Under the pieces are notes generated by a model, which worked only from the letters and a program-made list of their open reading frames with translations, searched no databases and was not told the origin of the DNA. Shown here piece after piece: positions 1 through 8,578 of a stretch of 39,826 nucleotides of DNA. The number at the start of each line of letters is the position of its first letter. Position 1 is the first letter of the stretch. Origin of the DNA: Planctomycetota bacterium. GTDB lineage: Bacteria; Planctomycetota; Planctomycetia; Gemmatales; Gemmataceae. The DNA is taken from positions 1 to 39,826 of the forward strand of contig JAJPHU010000241.1 of NCBI GenBank assembly GCA_021325115.1, in the 5' to 3' direction. A program made the position numbers and the translations under genes.

Positions 1-51
1 ATAGAAGACACGGCAGGGCTGCATGACAGCATGCCCTGCCGTGTCTTCTAT
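1..51. terminator. Perfect 19-bp inverted repeat downstream of the amylase gene
   Basis: Positions 1-19 and 33-51 are exact reverse complements around a 13-nt loop. The hairpin begins 17 nt past the stop codon of the minus-strand amylase gene, so a role as transcription terminator or mRNA 3' end is likely. No T-run can be judged on the minus strand because the window ends at the outer edge of the stem. It could also be one of the palindromic repeats common in this genome. Confidence 0.55.
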
Positions 52-68
52 TAGCCCTGAACTTGGAA

Positions 69-1349
69 TCAGTGGCCGCGCAGCCATACGGCGAAGCGGT
101 CGCCATCCACGGCGAGGTGCCAGCCACCGCCGGGCGACCAGCCGCGGCGTCCCAGCTTCATTGCCACCTTGCCGTCGATGATCGCCGCGTACAAACCCCG
201 GCCAGCTTCCTTGATCTCCACATGACTGCGCGAGTGCAGGCCGCAGTGCTTACGCAGATGCAGCAAGCGCTCGATGCGCTGCCGCGTCGGCTGGCCCCAA
301 TCGAAGAAATGCGGCCAAAACACGCACGGTGTGCCGGGGTGCGTCAGGATGTAGGCATAGCCCATTGCCACTGTTTCGCCGGGGAAATGGCGCGTGCCGT
401 CGTTGTGGCAGCTGTGCTCGTAGTCACGGCGATATTCCGTATCGTGATTATCTAAAAACGTCACCGAACGGCTCGGCCAAATACCCAAGAGTCCGCCCGG
501 CGACGCTCGGCCATTATGGATCGAACACAGCCGGCCATAATCTTCGTTCAGGCAGGCTTCGTAGAGAAGATAGCGTGTCGGAAAGTCGAACGCCGTCGTC
601 TTGCCGCCCGTAGCATCGATCCAGCTTGTGACTTTCTGACGGTCGCCGTCGTAGAATTCGCCGACGGAAAAGGCCGGCGCGGTGGCATCGTTGTACTCGG
701 CGATGAACTGGCCGGCGTAGCCCTTGGTCAAATCGTAGCGCCATCCCTGGAAGCCGAGACTTTTCAACCTACGCAGATAGTTTTTGACAGCATTGCGAAC
801 ATCAGGGTTCCGGTGGTCCAGATCACGGCCGGCGGGGTGATGTTCACCCGAATCGGGATGCCCCGTGCCCACACCGGAAGAATCGTCGCGCGCGATGGCC
901 GCCCGATTATCGGGAAAGGGCGGATCGTCAAAATCGGCGCCGCTGGTGTGGATGCCGACGCGATGATTGATGACCACGTCAGCCAACGCCCGCACCGGCT
1001 CCAGAGCGCGGATGGCCGAACGCAGTTCTGCCTCACTGCCGTATGCCGTATCGAATTTGTTCCAGCGCCGTGGAATGTAGCCTTGCGGTGCCAGCGAATC
1101 GGACGAGGGGGGAAACCATACCCAGGTGAAGCCAGCAGCCTTGATTGCCGCCGCATTTTCTTCGAGGATGCGATACCAGCTTTTGTGCGCACCGGTAGCC
1201 GCCTCGCGCCCTCCCAGGTGCGACTCCCAGTGAAAGCCCTCCAAAAGAATTTCTCGCCCATTACCGATATATTGTCTCGCTTCCACCGGGGCTTGGCCCT
1301 GAGGGAAGGAAACGACCGCTACCCACGGAAACTTGAGTTCTTGTTGCAT
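69..1349 (-). CDS. Plant-type alpha-amylase (GH13 family)
   Basis: A 426-residue glycoside hydrolase that should cut internal alpha-1,4 bonds of starch or glycogen. The GH13 motifs are in order: DVVINHR at 124-130, GWRYDLTKGY at 202-211 with nucleophile Asp206, acid/base Glu231 in SVGEFY, and FLDNHDT at 298-304 with the third carboxylate Asp303. The start of the barrel (LLEGFHWES) and the short C-terminal domain ending in AVWLRG resemble plant and archaeal small amylases (GH13_6/7 type) more than typical secreted bacterial ones. No convincing signal peptide is seen, so a cytoplasmic role on storage glucan is inferred. The first 33 residues precede the usual start of the family, so the true start could be internal. 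It lies downstream of a glucan,water-dikinase-like gene on the same strand, which supports a glucan-degradation role. Confidence 0.9.
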   Translation of the reverse strand: MQQELKFPWVAVVSFPQGQAPVEARQYIGNGREILLEGFHWESHLGGREAATGAHKSWYRILEENAAAIKAAGFTWVWFPPSSDSLAPQGYIPRRWNKFDTAYGSEAELRSAIRALEPVRALADVVINHRVGIHTSGADFDDPPFPDNRAAIARDDSSGVGTGHPDSGEHHPAGRDLDHRNPDVRNAVKNYLRRLKSLGFQGWRYDLTKGYAGQFIAEYNDATAPAFSVGEFYDGDRQKVTSWIDATGGKTTAFDFPTRYLLYEACLNEDYGRLCSIHNGRASPGGLLGIWPSRSVTFLDNHDTEYRRDYEHSCHNDGTRHFPGETVAMGYAYILTHPGTPCVFWPHFFDWGQPTRQRIERLLHLRKHCGLHSRSHVEIKEAGRGLYAAIIDGKVAMKLGRRGWSPGGGWHLAVDGDRFAVWLRGH

Positions 1350-1816
1350 TTCTCTCGTCCCTTAAGTTGGGGCGCAGCCTGTCCACGGTTGGCTGCACGC
1401 CCGCTCTCGGAGTGCCTCAACCAAGACCCGTTCCGTTCGAGCCTTCCCTTTTGATGAGGCGCCGTCTCCACGGCTCGAAATGACTCCCGGCCAGAGGGCC
1501 AGAAGCTTTCTGATTAGCAGTAGAGCATGTGGCGCGCCAAAAGAATTTTCCAAGGGAAATTTGGCTGATTAACCCGCACTCTGCGGTAGTTAATCTGCTC
1601 TTTTTTGCGGAGAATTTGGTCCATTGGCCCTCTTAGCCGCTTCGGTCCTTAATTTTTCTCCTTTCTTCTTGTTTTCTCACGCAGTTGGGTAGGGAATGCC
1701 CTTGGCAAGCATCGGAACTACCAAAAAAGAGAATGAGAAAAAACTTGCCCATTTCGCCATCTGGGTTCGCTTTACTTCGCAGAAGCGTCACAATCGAACA
1801 TTTCGACGAAGCGCCG
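1350..1816. other. Intergenic region between the isomerase and amylase genes
   Basis: This 467-bp stretch has no convincing gene in either direction. It should hold the amylase promoter, but no clear -35/-10 pair was found. The only structure seen is the hairpin at 1567-1595. It is more AT-rich than its surroundings, with several A and T runs around 1600-1740. Confidence 0.5.
1567..1606 (+). terminator. Hairpin followed by a T-run
   Basis: GATTAAC-CCGCA (1567-1578) pairs with TGCGG-TA-GTTAATC (1582-1595) over a 3-nt loop and a 2-nt bulge. A T-rich tract with six Ts ends at 1606. The layout looks like an intrinsic terminator reading on the plus strand, although no plus-strand gene lies upstream. 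On the minus strand it could be a stem in the 3' region of the isomerase transcript. Confidence 0.35.
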
Positions 1817-2665
1817 CTAATCAGATGCTCTCATCGATGCTGATTTTTCTTCCAGAAGGGCGCGCAAGCGTGTGGCGGCCTCGAGGAGCAGTTGTGGCGG
1901 ATCAGGCCATTGCTCCAAAATCACGGCGCCATGATACGAGCGGCATTGCAAGCGCTCCACAAAAGCACGAATGCCTGCGTCATCTTCGTGCGCTGGACCT
2001 GTGAACAGTGTTAAATGGCTATCATAGTCACCGCGGTTTTCGTGAGCGTGGATGTGAATAATAGGCACCGTATCGGACAACAGATCGAGATAATGGATGA
2101 AGTTGTTACGCGTCAGAGAACACAGATTGGCGTGGCCGATGTCAAGGCACATGCCGACCGTACCGGCGAGGAAGTCCGGCAATTCGGCCAAACAAGCGAA
2201 AGTCGCGTTGAAATCATCTGGGGTCGTTTGGGGCGTATTTTCGATGCTGATACGCAGCTTCGCTGCCGCCGCGTGATGCAGCACCGGCCCCAGCGCCCCC
2301 ACAAAGCCTTGCGGGCCATCGTCCATGTACAGATGCAGGTTGACCAGGGCAGCACCGATGTCGCGGGCAAAATCGATGCTGCGAATCAGAAGGGGAATGC
2401 CCTGGGCATCCAGAGGATTGGCCTGCCAGGGGGCGTGAACGGTGAAAAGAATATCGTGGGCCGCACCGGTATCACGAATCCACCGGCGGATATCAGTATC
2501 CATGTCCGACTCGTCCCAGCCAGCGACGCTGCCATCTTTGTGCTCCTTCTTATCGGCGAACCATTCAAAAGCGTCGAAGCCGTTCTGTATGGCGAAGAGG
2601 AACGGCTCCAGTGGGTCGGCACAAGAAATAGCCGTCTGATTGCCGATGCGGATGCGAGGAATCAC
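1817..2665 (-). CDS. Sugar phosphate isomerase/epimerase-like TIM-barrel protein
   Basis: About 282 residues of the xylose-isomerase-like TIM-barrel superfamily (AP endonuclease 2 fold). Typical strand ends are visible: FEWFADKK near the N-terminus, FTVHAPW, LVNLHLYMDD, ISIENTPQT with a likely metal-binding Glu, GMCLDIGHANL, and IIHIHAHENRGDYDSH with metal-ligand-type His and Asp. Substrate cannot be assigned, because family members act on sugars, inositols or other polyols. The start is a choice between TTG at 2668 and GTG at 2665; GAGAGG sits 7 nt before the GTG, so GTG is preferred. The gene lies between GWD and amylase genes on the same strand, so a role in carbohydrate metabolism is plausible but inferred. 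Confidence 0.75.
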   Translation of the reverse strand: MIPRIRIGNQTAISCADPLEPFLFAIQNGFDAFEWFADKKEHKDGSVAGWDESDMDTDIRRWIRDTGAAHDILFTVHAPWQANPLDAQGIPLLIRSIDFARDIGAALVNLHLYMDDGPQGFVGALGPVLHHAAAAKLRISIENTPQTTPDDFNATFACLAELPDFLAGTVGMCLDIGHANLCSLTRNNFIHYLDLLSDTVPIIHIHAHENRGDYDSHLTLFTGPAHEDDAGIRAFVERLQCRSYHGAVILEQWPDPPQLLLEAATRLRALLEEKSASMRASD

Positions 2666-2740
2666 CAAGCGACCTCTCCATTGATTACCAGCCCGGGGAA
2701 GCGTATTCCCTTGCTTGCCCTGCGGGCCAGTAATGAGATT

Positions 2741-5700
2741 TCACGCCGCGGCAGAATCATCCTTACTCAATCCTACCTGCGGGCGCGTCTGGACAACGTA
2801 GAAGCGTCCACCCGCAACGGCTCCCTCAATATCCTGGGCCGAACCGAGCAAACGCTCCACTTCCACGCCGATGCGAGCGATGGAACGCAACAACTCCTCG
2901 CGGAACCTGGTGTCCCAGACGAGCTTTTCGTTGCGGTAGTCGAGCCGGCGCTGTTCCGGCTCCTCAGCCAAAAAGCTATCATAAAGTCCCGCGCCAGCAA
3001 AGTCCGCCAAATCTTCGTCGTTGGAATCGGAGCGAAAGATCACGCCTTTGCCGTAGATGCCAGTGCTCTTGCTTGGATAGGAGAGAATTTCCGGTTGCAG
3101 ATCACTCTTATGACAGAGGAAGCTGAGTGCTCGGCCGGGATAATTGCCAACCAGCGTTTCGCCCATGCCCAGGACAACCTCGGCAAAGATCTCCTCGCGC
3201 GCTCCGGTGAGGGGATTGGCAGTGTGGATGACGAAAGCATACTCAGCCGGCACGACTTCTTGAATGAGCACGGCCATTTGCAAGCTATCGTGCGGGATGC
3301 CGCGCGCACGGCGCGACAGGTAGGCGCGATCGTTCCATTTCGATGCCCAGACGCGGCAGATGGCGTGCCACGTTTGCGACCACGGCACCGGTGGTAATCC
3401 GGCGTGTTGCCAACGTTGGTGCAATGTCTGCTGCAGCTCCGGCGGTGTGGATAATTGCAGCAGTTTCGCCCGGACCTGGGCCAATGTCTCGGCGGGATTT
3501 TCTCCGATGGCTGTGATCAGTGCTTGACACTCCTCGCGCAGACGCCGATTGTGCTCATCAGCCAGCACGCGCTCCAGGACACCGAACGGCAGTGCGATCG
3601 ATTTCGGCACGTGAATCCAATCTGCCAGCCGGCCACGCAGACCGTTCAAATTAACCGATTTACTCCCTACAATATTTGGTTTGAACTCGTCCTGGCCAAT
3701 CACCCAAGCGGAGGGAGCGGCGAATGGCCGGCGTAAACCAGCTGGCAGCCACCCCATCAGCCGGCTTATGCCAGCCGTTCGCCCCTCCATCTCGCCTTCC
3801 TGATACTCGATATCGCCGCTCGGCGTGACCCCGAGAAACAACGGTTTGCCGGCCAATGACTTGAGCCGCTGATATTCCTCTGTGTCGAAACAAGTAGCAA
3901 ACAGGACGCCGATGTTGCGTGCCCGAACGGCGACGTGCGAAACCAGGTCCGGCGCATCGCACGTGAGAACGGCTGTTATGCCTTCCGGAATTTCCTCGTC
4001 GCCGCTCACTTCATCGGCGATAAGTACAGTTGGCTCGCTGAAGCGCTGACTCTGTACATCGAGGAGGCGCTGAACCGGCTGGACCTTGCCGCCGCCTCGC
4101 GCGGGACTGATAATCTGCCAGCCGCCCAGCCCCGCTTGCTCGCGCAGCTTGGCATCGAGCGGCCGCAGCAGTAGCGATAACGTGAAGGCGGGACCGCCGC
4201 GGATCACTTCCTCGCTGAATAACTCGATAGTCCATGATTCCGCATGAAATGCCGTCCCCAGCGCTTCGGCCTTGGGCTGCAGGCATTGATAGATATCGCT
4301 GGTGAATTCCTGTACCCAGCGGCCGGCGCGTTCGACAATGCTGCGTGCGTGCAGTGCCCAATCGCGGCTATCGCGGGGTGAAGCAAGTAGCGCGGACCAG
4401 TGATCAGCACAAATGGCCAGCTCCGCCGAATTGACGGTCAGACGAAGATTGCGCAACGCTGATTGAACCAACTCTGCAAGCTCATCACGGTGAAGCTGAC
4501 TGACGTTCTGTCGTTCGACTGCCGCTCGCAGGCACTCTTCCAGCGCCAGATCGAGGAAAAGCAGATCACGCAACGCAGCATCATCATGGGCTGCAGTCAT
4601 CGCTTTTGCCAATCCCTCGCGAACCGACACAGCAGTGTTCGCCAGGGCAGAAACATTCGGCTGGCGGCCGCGTAGAGCGAGCAGATCGTCGAGTTGTTTG
4701 TTCAGACCGCCATCGAGCCGACCTCGCGCCGCCGCAATGGCACTATCGAGATCCGTGCCCGCATGCACCGACTTGAGGATGGTCAGGAAATGCTCGAACT
4801 CGCCGAGCAACGCATCTTTGCGGTCGGCAAAAAACACCGGATCCGTCTTAATAGGCCGCTCGAAACTGTGCAGCCGGGCGCGAGTCACACCGCCTTGCTC
4901 CAGAGTGCGGTAAAAAACGGCGACATCGCCGTTGCTCCGCAGGAAGTCGAGATACGCCTGACAGATCACCACATCATCGGGGGTGGTATTGTTGTGCAGT
5001 TTTTGATGCCATTCCTCGATGAAGTGTCCGGCTGTCTCTTTAAGATTATTACGATGCATAATATGGAGTATTTCATCGCGCACACGCTGCCCATCACCGC
5101 CGCGGCCCAGTGTCGTGAGCATCTGCCGCGCCCAGAAGCGGCAGCTGACCGGCGAGTCGCCGGTCTCACTGCACTGCATGGTCCCACGGCGCCACACGTT
5201 CGCCAGGCGCATCGTCAGTCGTTCCTGGGCGTGGCTTAATTCGCGGGGCTTGGTGTTGTAGCGCCGCTGCCAATCGAGCTGGCGGATGGCACTGTAGCGA
5301 AGCCAAGCGAACAACAGCGCCAGCGCCTCTTTGTCGTCCCGGGCTTTGTCCAGCAGGTCGTGGCATAGGTTGAAGCGATGCATCAGCGTCCACGAACCGG
5401 CCCCCATCTCGGCACCGATGATTTCCTCGGCAAGAGCAGCCAAATTTGGCGCAGCAAGCCGGGCGTCACGCTCAGCCTCGAACAGCGGAAGGAATAAATC
5501 TTTGCCGCCGCTTTTGAGCCAGTCGCCATCCGCTTGATGCAAAACGAAACAAAGACCGCGCGGCCCTGGTCCCTCTGCCGGCTTGGGGAAGTACAATTCC
5601 AGATATTGCAGACCGTCTCGCTCTGTGAAGGGAGTGCGCGCCGCTTTGTCGTCCGCCAAGGTGGTCCCTTGCGGCCGATACTGCTCCGGTGGAGCTTGCC

Positions 5701-6280
5701 AATCGTGCCGATAGCGCCAGGCCAGCCCCCAATGCAGCACCAGCGGCCCCCCAGCATCACAAACCAGTCGCACATGCATGCCTTGCGGCGTCTTCTGCAC
5801 CGCCGATGCTAGCCGCTCGCCGCTGTCGAGTGTATACGTCTGTCGGGCAGCTTCTTCCTGTCCCAGCCAAGCCGACAGTGCTTCCTCCGGCGAACGGCCG
5901 TTGCTGCGTGGCAGCGTCACCAGAAAATCCTTGCCACCGTTCTTGATCCAGCGATTTTCCTTCGGCGAATAAACGACGAAAGCCAGACTGCGCCACGAAC
6001 GGGGTGAAGGGAGATGAATGATCACTTCCTTACGGCCATCCCCGGTGAACGGCGTCCGCACAGCACCGGCGTCGGCAGGCATTGTTCCCTGCGGCCAGCA
6101 GTTTTCCGGGGGACGCTCCCACGCTCCGCCAAGACGCCGGCTCAAGCCCCAATGCAAGATGCCATCGGGACAATGACGAAGCGCGATGGTCAGGATTAAT
6201 CCGTTGTTATCGGCTCTCTGCGTGACGGACAGCCCCTCGGCGAACTCTGCGATCGTTTTCGTTTGGGTTGTTTCGTCCAT
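2741..6280 (-). CDS. Alpha-glucan,water-dikinase-like enzyme with two CBM45-like domains
   Basis: This 1,179-residue protein matches the architecture of plant GWD (R1), which transfers the beta-phosphate of ATP to glucose units of starch through a phosphohistidine. Two starch-binding repeats of CBM45 type lie at about 28-125 and 170-268, each with LHWGL, a Pro/Gln-Gly-Thr turn, RTPFT and GGKDxxxxL. The GWD hallmark EWHQKLHNNTTPDDVVICQA is at 423-442. The phosphohistidine domain has SHVAVRARN with catalytic His782. The C-terminal PPDK-like ATP-binding domain has GSKSVNLNGL near 872, IFRSDSNDED near 1081 and VVQTRPQ near 1162. Start ATG is preceded by AGGAG. The nearby plant-type amylase suggests phosphorylation-assisted glucan breakdown. 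The motifs favour GWD over phosphoenolpyruvate synthase or PPDK. Confidence 0.9.
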   Translation of the reverse strand: MDETTQTKTIAEFAEGLSVTQRADNNGLILTIALRHCPDGILHWGLSRRLGGAWERPPENCWPQGTMPADAGAVRTPFTGDGRKEVIIHLPSPRSWRSLAFVVYSPKENRWIKNGGKDFLVTLPRSNGRSPEEALSAWLGQEEAARQTYTLDSGERLASAVQKTPQGMHVRLVCDAGGPLVLHWGLAWRYRHDWQAPPEQYRPQGTTLADDKAARTPFTERDGLQYLELYFPKPAEGPGPRGLCFVLHQADGDWLKSGGKDLFLPLFEAERDARLAAPNLAALAEEIIGAEMGAGSWTLMHRFNLCHDLLDKARDDKEALALLFAWLRYSAIRQLDWQRRYNTKPRELSHAQERLTMRLANVWRRGTMQCSETGDSPVSCRFWARQMLTTLGRGGDGQRVRDEILHIMHRNNLKETAGHFIEEWHQKLHNNTTPDDVVICQAYLDFLRSNGDVAVFYRTLEQGGVTRARLHSFERPIKTDPVFFADRKDALLGEFEHFLTILKSVHAGTDLDSAIAAARGRLDGGLNKQLDDLLALRGRQPNVSALANTAVSVREGLAKAMTAAHDDAALRDLLFLDLALEECLRAAVERQNVSQLHRDELAELVQSALRNLRLTVNSAELAICADHWSALLASPRDSRDWALHARSIVERAGRWVQEFTSDIYQCLQPKAEALGTAFHAESWTIELFSEEVIRGGPAFTLSLLLRPLDAKLREQAGLGGWQIISPARGGGKVQPVQRLLDVQSQRFSEPTVLIADEVSGDEEIPEGITAVLTCDAPDLVSHVAVRARNIGVLFATCFDTEEYQRLKSLAGKPLFLGVTPSGDIEYQEGEMEGRTAGISRLMGWLPAGLRRPFAAPSAWVIGQDEFKPNIVGSKSVNLNGLRGRLADWIHVPKSIALPFGVLERVLADEHNRRLREECQALITAIGENPAETLAQVRAKLLQLSTPPELQQTLHQRWQHAGLPPVPWSQTWHAICRVWASKWNDRAYLSRRARGIPHDSLQMAVLIQEVVPAEYAFVIHTANPLTGAREEIFAEVVLGMGETLVGNYPGRALSFLCHKSDLQPEILSYPSKSTGIYGKGVIFRSDSNDEDLADFAGAGLYDSFLAEEPEQRRLDYRNEKLVWDTRFREELLRSIARIGVEVERLLGSAQDIEGAVAGGRFYVVQTRPQVGLSKDDSAAA

Positions 6281-6365
6281 GATGCAGGATTCTCCTGATT
6301 AGACAATTCCTTGTTGGATAAGACGTCCTTGTTTTTGGGAGCAATTTCTGTGCCTATTTGACCCT

Positions 6366-6371
6366 ATTATA
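6366..6371 (-). promoter_or_regulatory. Candidate -10 box upstream of the dikinase gene
   Basis: The minus strand reads TATAAT here, 86 nt upstream of the dikinase start codon, in the short gap after the aminotransferase gene. No good -35 hexamer is present at 16-18 bp spacing, so the call rests on the -10 match alone. Confidence 0.35.
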
Positions 6372-6405
6372 GTCTCATCACGCTCTCGCGAGAAAGGACA
6401 ATCAA

Positions 6406-7530
6406 TCAAGCCTGCGCGATGCGATTCAGGATCTCAATGCCGCGATCCAGCGTGCGCTCATCCGCAGCATAGCTGAGACGAAAATGCGTATCGTGTTTGC
6501 TAAAGACATTGCCAGGGATAAGGAGCAGATTGTTGCGAATGGCCTCGGCGACGAATTCGCTGCCGGAACCACGCGGCGCCTTGGGAAAGGCGTAGAACGC
6601 TCCCTCCGGGCGGACCAGATCGTAACGATCTTTCAATCCTTCATAAATGCGATCGCGTTTGTGGCGATACTCGGCAACGATATGCGAAACATCGTAATCC
6701 CAGGCGACAACGCCAGCATGCTGCACGATGCTCGGCGCACAGACAAATGTGAATTGTTGCAGTTTAATCATTTCCTGAATGAGCCGCCGCGGGCCGTGCG
6801 CGAAACCCAGACGCCAGCCGGTCATGCCATACGCTTTGCTGAAGCCATCGAAAACCAGTACGTCTTCGTTGAACTCTGCTGGACTGACAAACGGCTGATC
6901 GTAGCAAAAAACGCGATACACTTCGTCGCTCATCAACAACACGCCGCGCTGGGCAGCCAGGGCTGCCAAGTCGCGCAGTACATCGCGCGGATGAACGCGG
7001 CCCGTTGGATTGGCAGGACTGTTGACGAGAATGGCCTTGGTGCGCGGCGTCAGGGCAGCGCGAACACGGTCCACATCGATCGCAAAATCGGGATAGGTAT
7101 CGATAAAAACAGCGGTCCCGCCGGCCAGCGTGACCAGGTGCGGATACATGACGAAGTACGGATCGAAGACAATCACTTCATCACCGGGATTGACGGTGCA
7201 GCACAGCGCCAGCGTCAATCCGCCGCTGGTGCCGCTGGTGATGAAAACCTCGCGGTCGGCATGGCGATAGCGAGCGTGGATATCGGCCTGGATCTTGGCG
7301 CGCAGCTCCGGGATACCTTGCGTGACGGTGTAAGCGTTGGCGCCGCGGTCGATAGCAGCATGAGCAGCGACCTTGATCTCTTCCGGCACATCAAAATCCG
7401 GCTGGCCGATGCTGAGATTGACGGGATCCGGGAGCGAACGGGCCAATTCAAAGACTTTACGGATACCCGAAGATTCAATATACTGCATGCGCTCAGCGAT
7501 CCAGCGCTCGTGATCCGTCCGGGAGGCCAT
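6406..7530 (-). CDS. PLP-dependent aminotransferase, aspartate aminotransferase family (class I/II)
   Basis: About 374 residues with fold-type I aminotransferase features: NLSIGQPDFDVPEEI near the N-terminus, AYTVTQGIPELR, TSGTSGGLTLAL for cofactor phosphate binding, NSPANPTGRVH with the conserved Asn, LMSDEVYRVF, and FDGFSKAYGMTGWRLGF carrying the Lys that forms the Schiff base. A C-terminal Arg for substrate carboxylate binding is likely in FRLSYA. The reading frame extends to 7602, but ATG at 7530 has GGAG 9 nt upstream, starts just after the LRR gene ends, and gives the normal family length, so it is chosen. The amino acid substrate cannot be read from the sequence. It may be co-transcribed with the upstream LRR gene, which ends 19 nt before it. 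Confidence 0.88.
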   Translation of the reverse strand: MASRTDHERWIAERMQYIESSGIRKVFELARSLPDPVNLSIGQPDFDVPEEIKVAAHAAIDRGANAYTVTQGIPELRAKIQADIHARYRHADREVFITSGTSGGLTLALCCTVNPGDEVIVFDPYFVMYPHLVTLAGGTAVFIDTYPDFAIDVDRVRAALTPRTKAILVNSPANPTGRVHPRDVLRDLAALAAQRGVLLMSDEVYRVFCYDQPFVSPAEFNEDVLVFDGFSKAYGMTGWRLGFAHGPRRLIQEMIKLQQFTFVCAPSIVQHAGVVAWDYDVSHIVAEYRHKRDRIYEGLKDRYDLVRPEGAFYAFPKAPRGSGSEFVAEAIRNNLLLIPGNVFSKHDTHFRLSYAADERTLDRGIEILNRIAQA

Positions 7531-7549
7531 GTCGTGATTCTCCGTGGAT

Positions 7550-8457
7550 TCATTTACCACTGATTTTGCACTTGGGTAAAGCTTTCCGTAATTCGGCCAC
7601 ACCTGCGTCCGTCACCCGGGTATCACTCAGATCGAGCGTGACGAGGTTTTTGAGGGAGATCAGTTCTTTCACATCCGCGTCCGTCACGTTGGTACGGCTC
7701 AGATCGAGTATAGTGAGGTTTTTTAGCGCGGCCAATTCTTTTAGCCCCGCGCCTGTCACACGATTACTGCACATGGCTAGTCTGGTGAGGTTTTGCAATG
7801 CGGCCAACTCGCCAACTCCTTCAATCCTGCGTCTGTCACGTTGGCCCCGCTCAGATCGAGCGAGGTGAGATTTTGCAACGCGGCCAGTTCCTTCACCCCC
7901 GCATCCGTCACCTCCGTATCGCTCAGGCTGAGCGCGGTGAGTTTTTTCAATGCGGCCAGTTCCTTCAATCCTGTGTCCGTCACTTCGGTGCCTTCCAGGT
8001 TGAGTATGGTAAGATTTTTCAGTGCAGCCAATTCCTTCAACCCCGCATTCGTCATGCGAGTATGGGCAAGTTGCAAGCCGAACGGACGCAAGGTATCCGG
8101 TAGACCATTCAACTTGCCAAAGTGGTTTGGGGTAAAACGGAACGCCGGCACCACCGTAGACGATTCAAATATATCCTCTCGCTCATCAAAGTTCCACAAG
8201 TCGAATGTGGCGCGGCTGCCCATCCAACCGACTTCCGCGCCTACCTTCTGCCAAGCAGTCACGATTTCCGGCGGCAATGGTTCGGGTGTCCCAGTGTCGA
8301 GTCCATGACCTGCACTGCTAGACGCCCCCTGCTGGTGCAACGATTCGGGCGTCCCAGTGCTTGGTCTTTGTCCTGGCTTGTCGGGCTGGCAGCCATTCAC
8401 AACAAGCAGAAAAGGAATAAGGGCGAGAAGTCCCACGAGCCAACAGCGAAATCTCAT
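7550..8457 (-). pseudogene. Leucine-rich-repeat lipoprotein, frameshifted by an 8-bp duplication
   Basis: The N-terminus has a hydrophobic stretch ending in LVVNGC, a lipobox-like site (Asn at -2 is unusual), so the product was probably a membrane-anchored lipoprotein. At least seven cysteine-free LRRs of about 24 residues follow, of the form GLKELAALKNLTxLxLxxTxVTDA. The frame breaks near 7803-7818, where an 8-bp unit is present twice. Deleting one copy restores a continuous repeat array through to the stop at 7550. As it stands the upstream frame ends soon after the break, at 7777. ATG at 8457 is chosen over 8484 because it directly precedes the signal sequence. Ligand and role are unknown; such LRR proteins are common in planctomycetes. 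Confidence 0.8.
7803..7818. repeat. 8-bp tandem duplication inside the LRR gene
   Basis: GCCAACTC occurs twice in direct succession at 7803-7810 and 7811-7818. The neighbouring LRR units have only one copy at this place. The extra 8 bp shifts the frame. Confidence 0.9.
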
Positions 8458-8520
8458 GGCCGGTCCATCCAAATCAGCGCCCACGCTCTACGGAGCTGCG
8501 CAAGGATAAGGTTATCTTAT

Positions 8521-8578
8521 CCGAGCCGCGAGCGTCAGCGAGCAGGACAGACACCGCTCGCTGACGCTCGCGGCTCGG
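8521..8578. repeat. Perfect 23-bp inverted repeat
   Basis: 8521-8543 and 8556-8578 are exact reverse complements around a 12-nt loop. The outer arm begins CCGAGCCGCG and is preceded by TTAT. The same TTATCCGAGCCGC outer segment begins the long inverted repeat at 31658. It lies between the HflK-like stop (8579) and the LRR gene start, so it may end the SPFH operon transcript while being a member of a dispersed palindrome family. Confidence 0.85.

Noticed and set aside
516..1454. A 312-codon open frame on the plus strand
   Set aside because: It is antisense to the amylase gene, whose catalytic motifs are intact.
2015..3397. A 460-codon open frame on the plus strand
   Set aside because: It is antisense to the dikinase and isomerase genes, which have clear family motifs; its own sequence matches no family and crosses both genes.
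6480..7563. A 359-codon plus-strand open frame
   Set aside because: It is antisense to the aminotransferase, which has a clear cofactor lysine motif and normal length.
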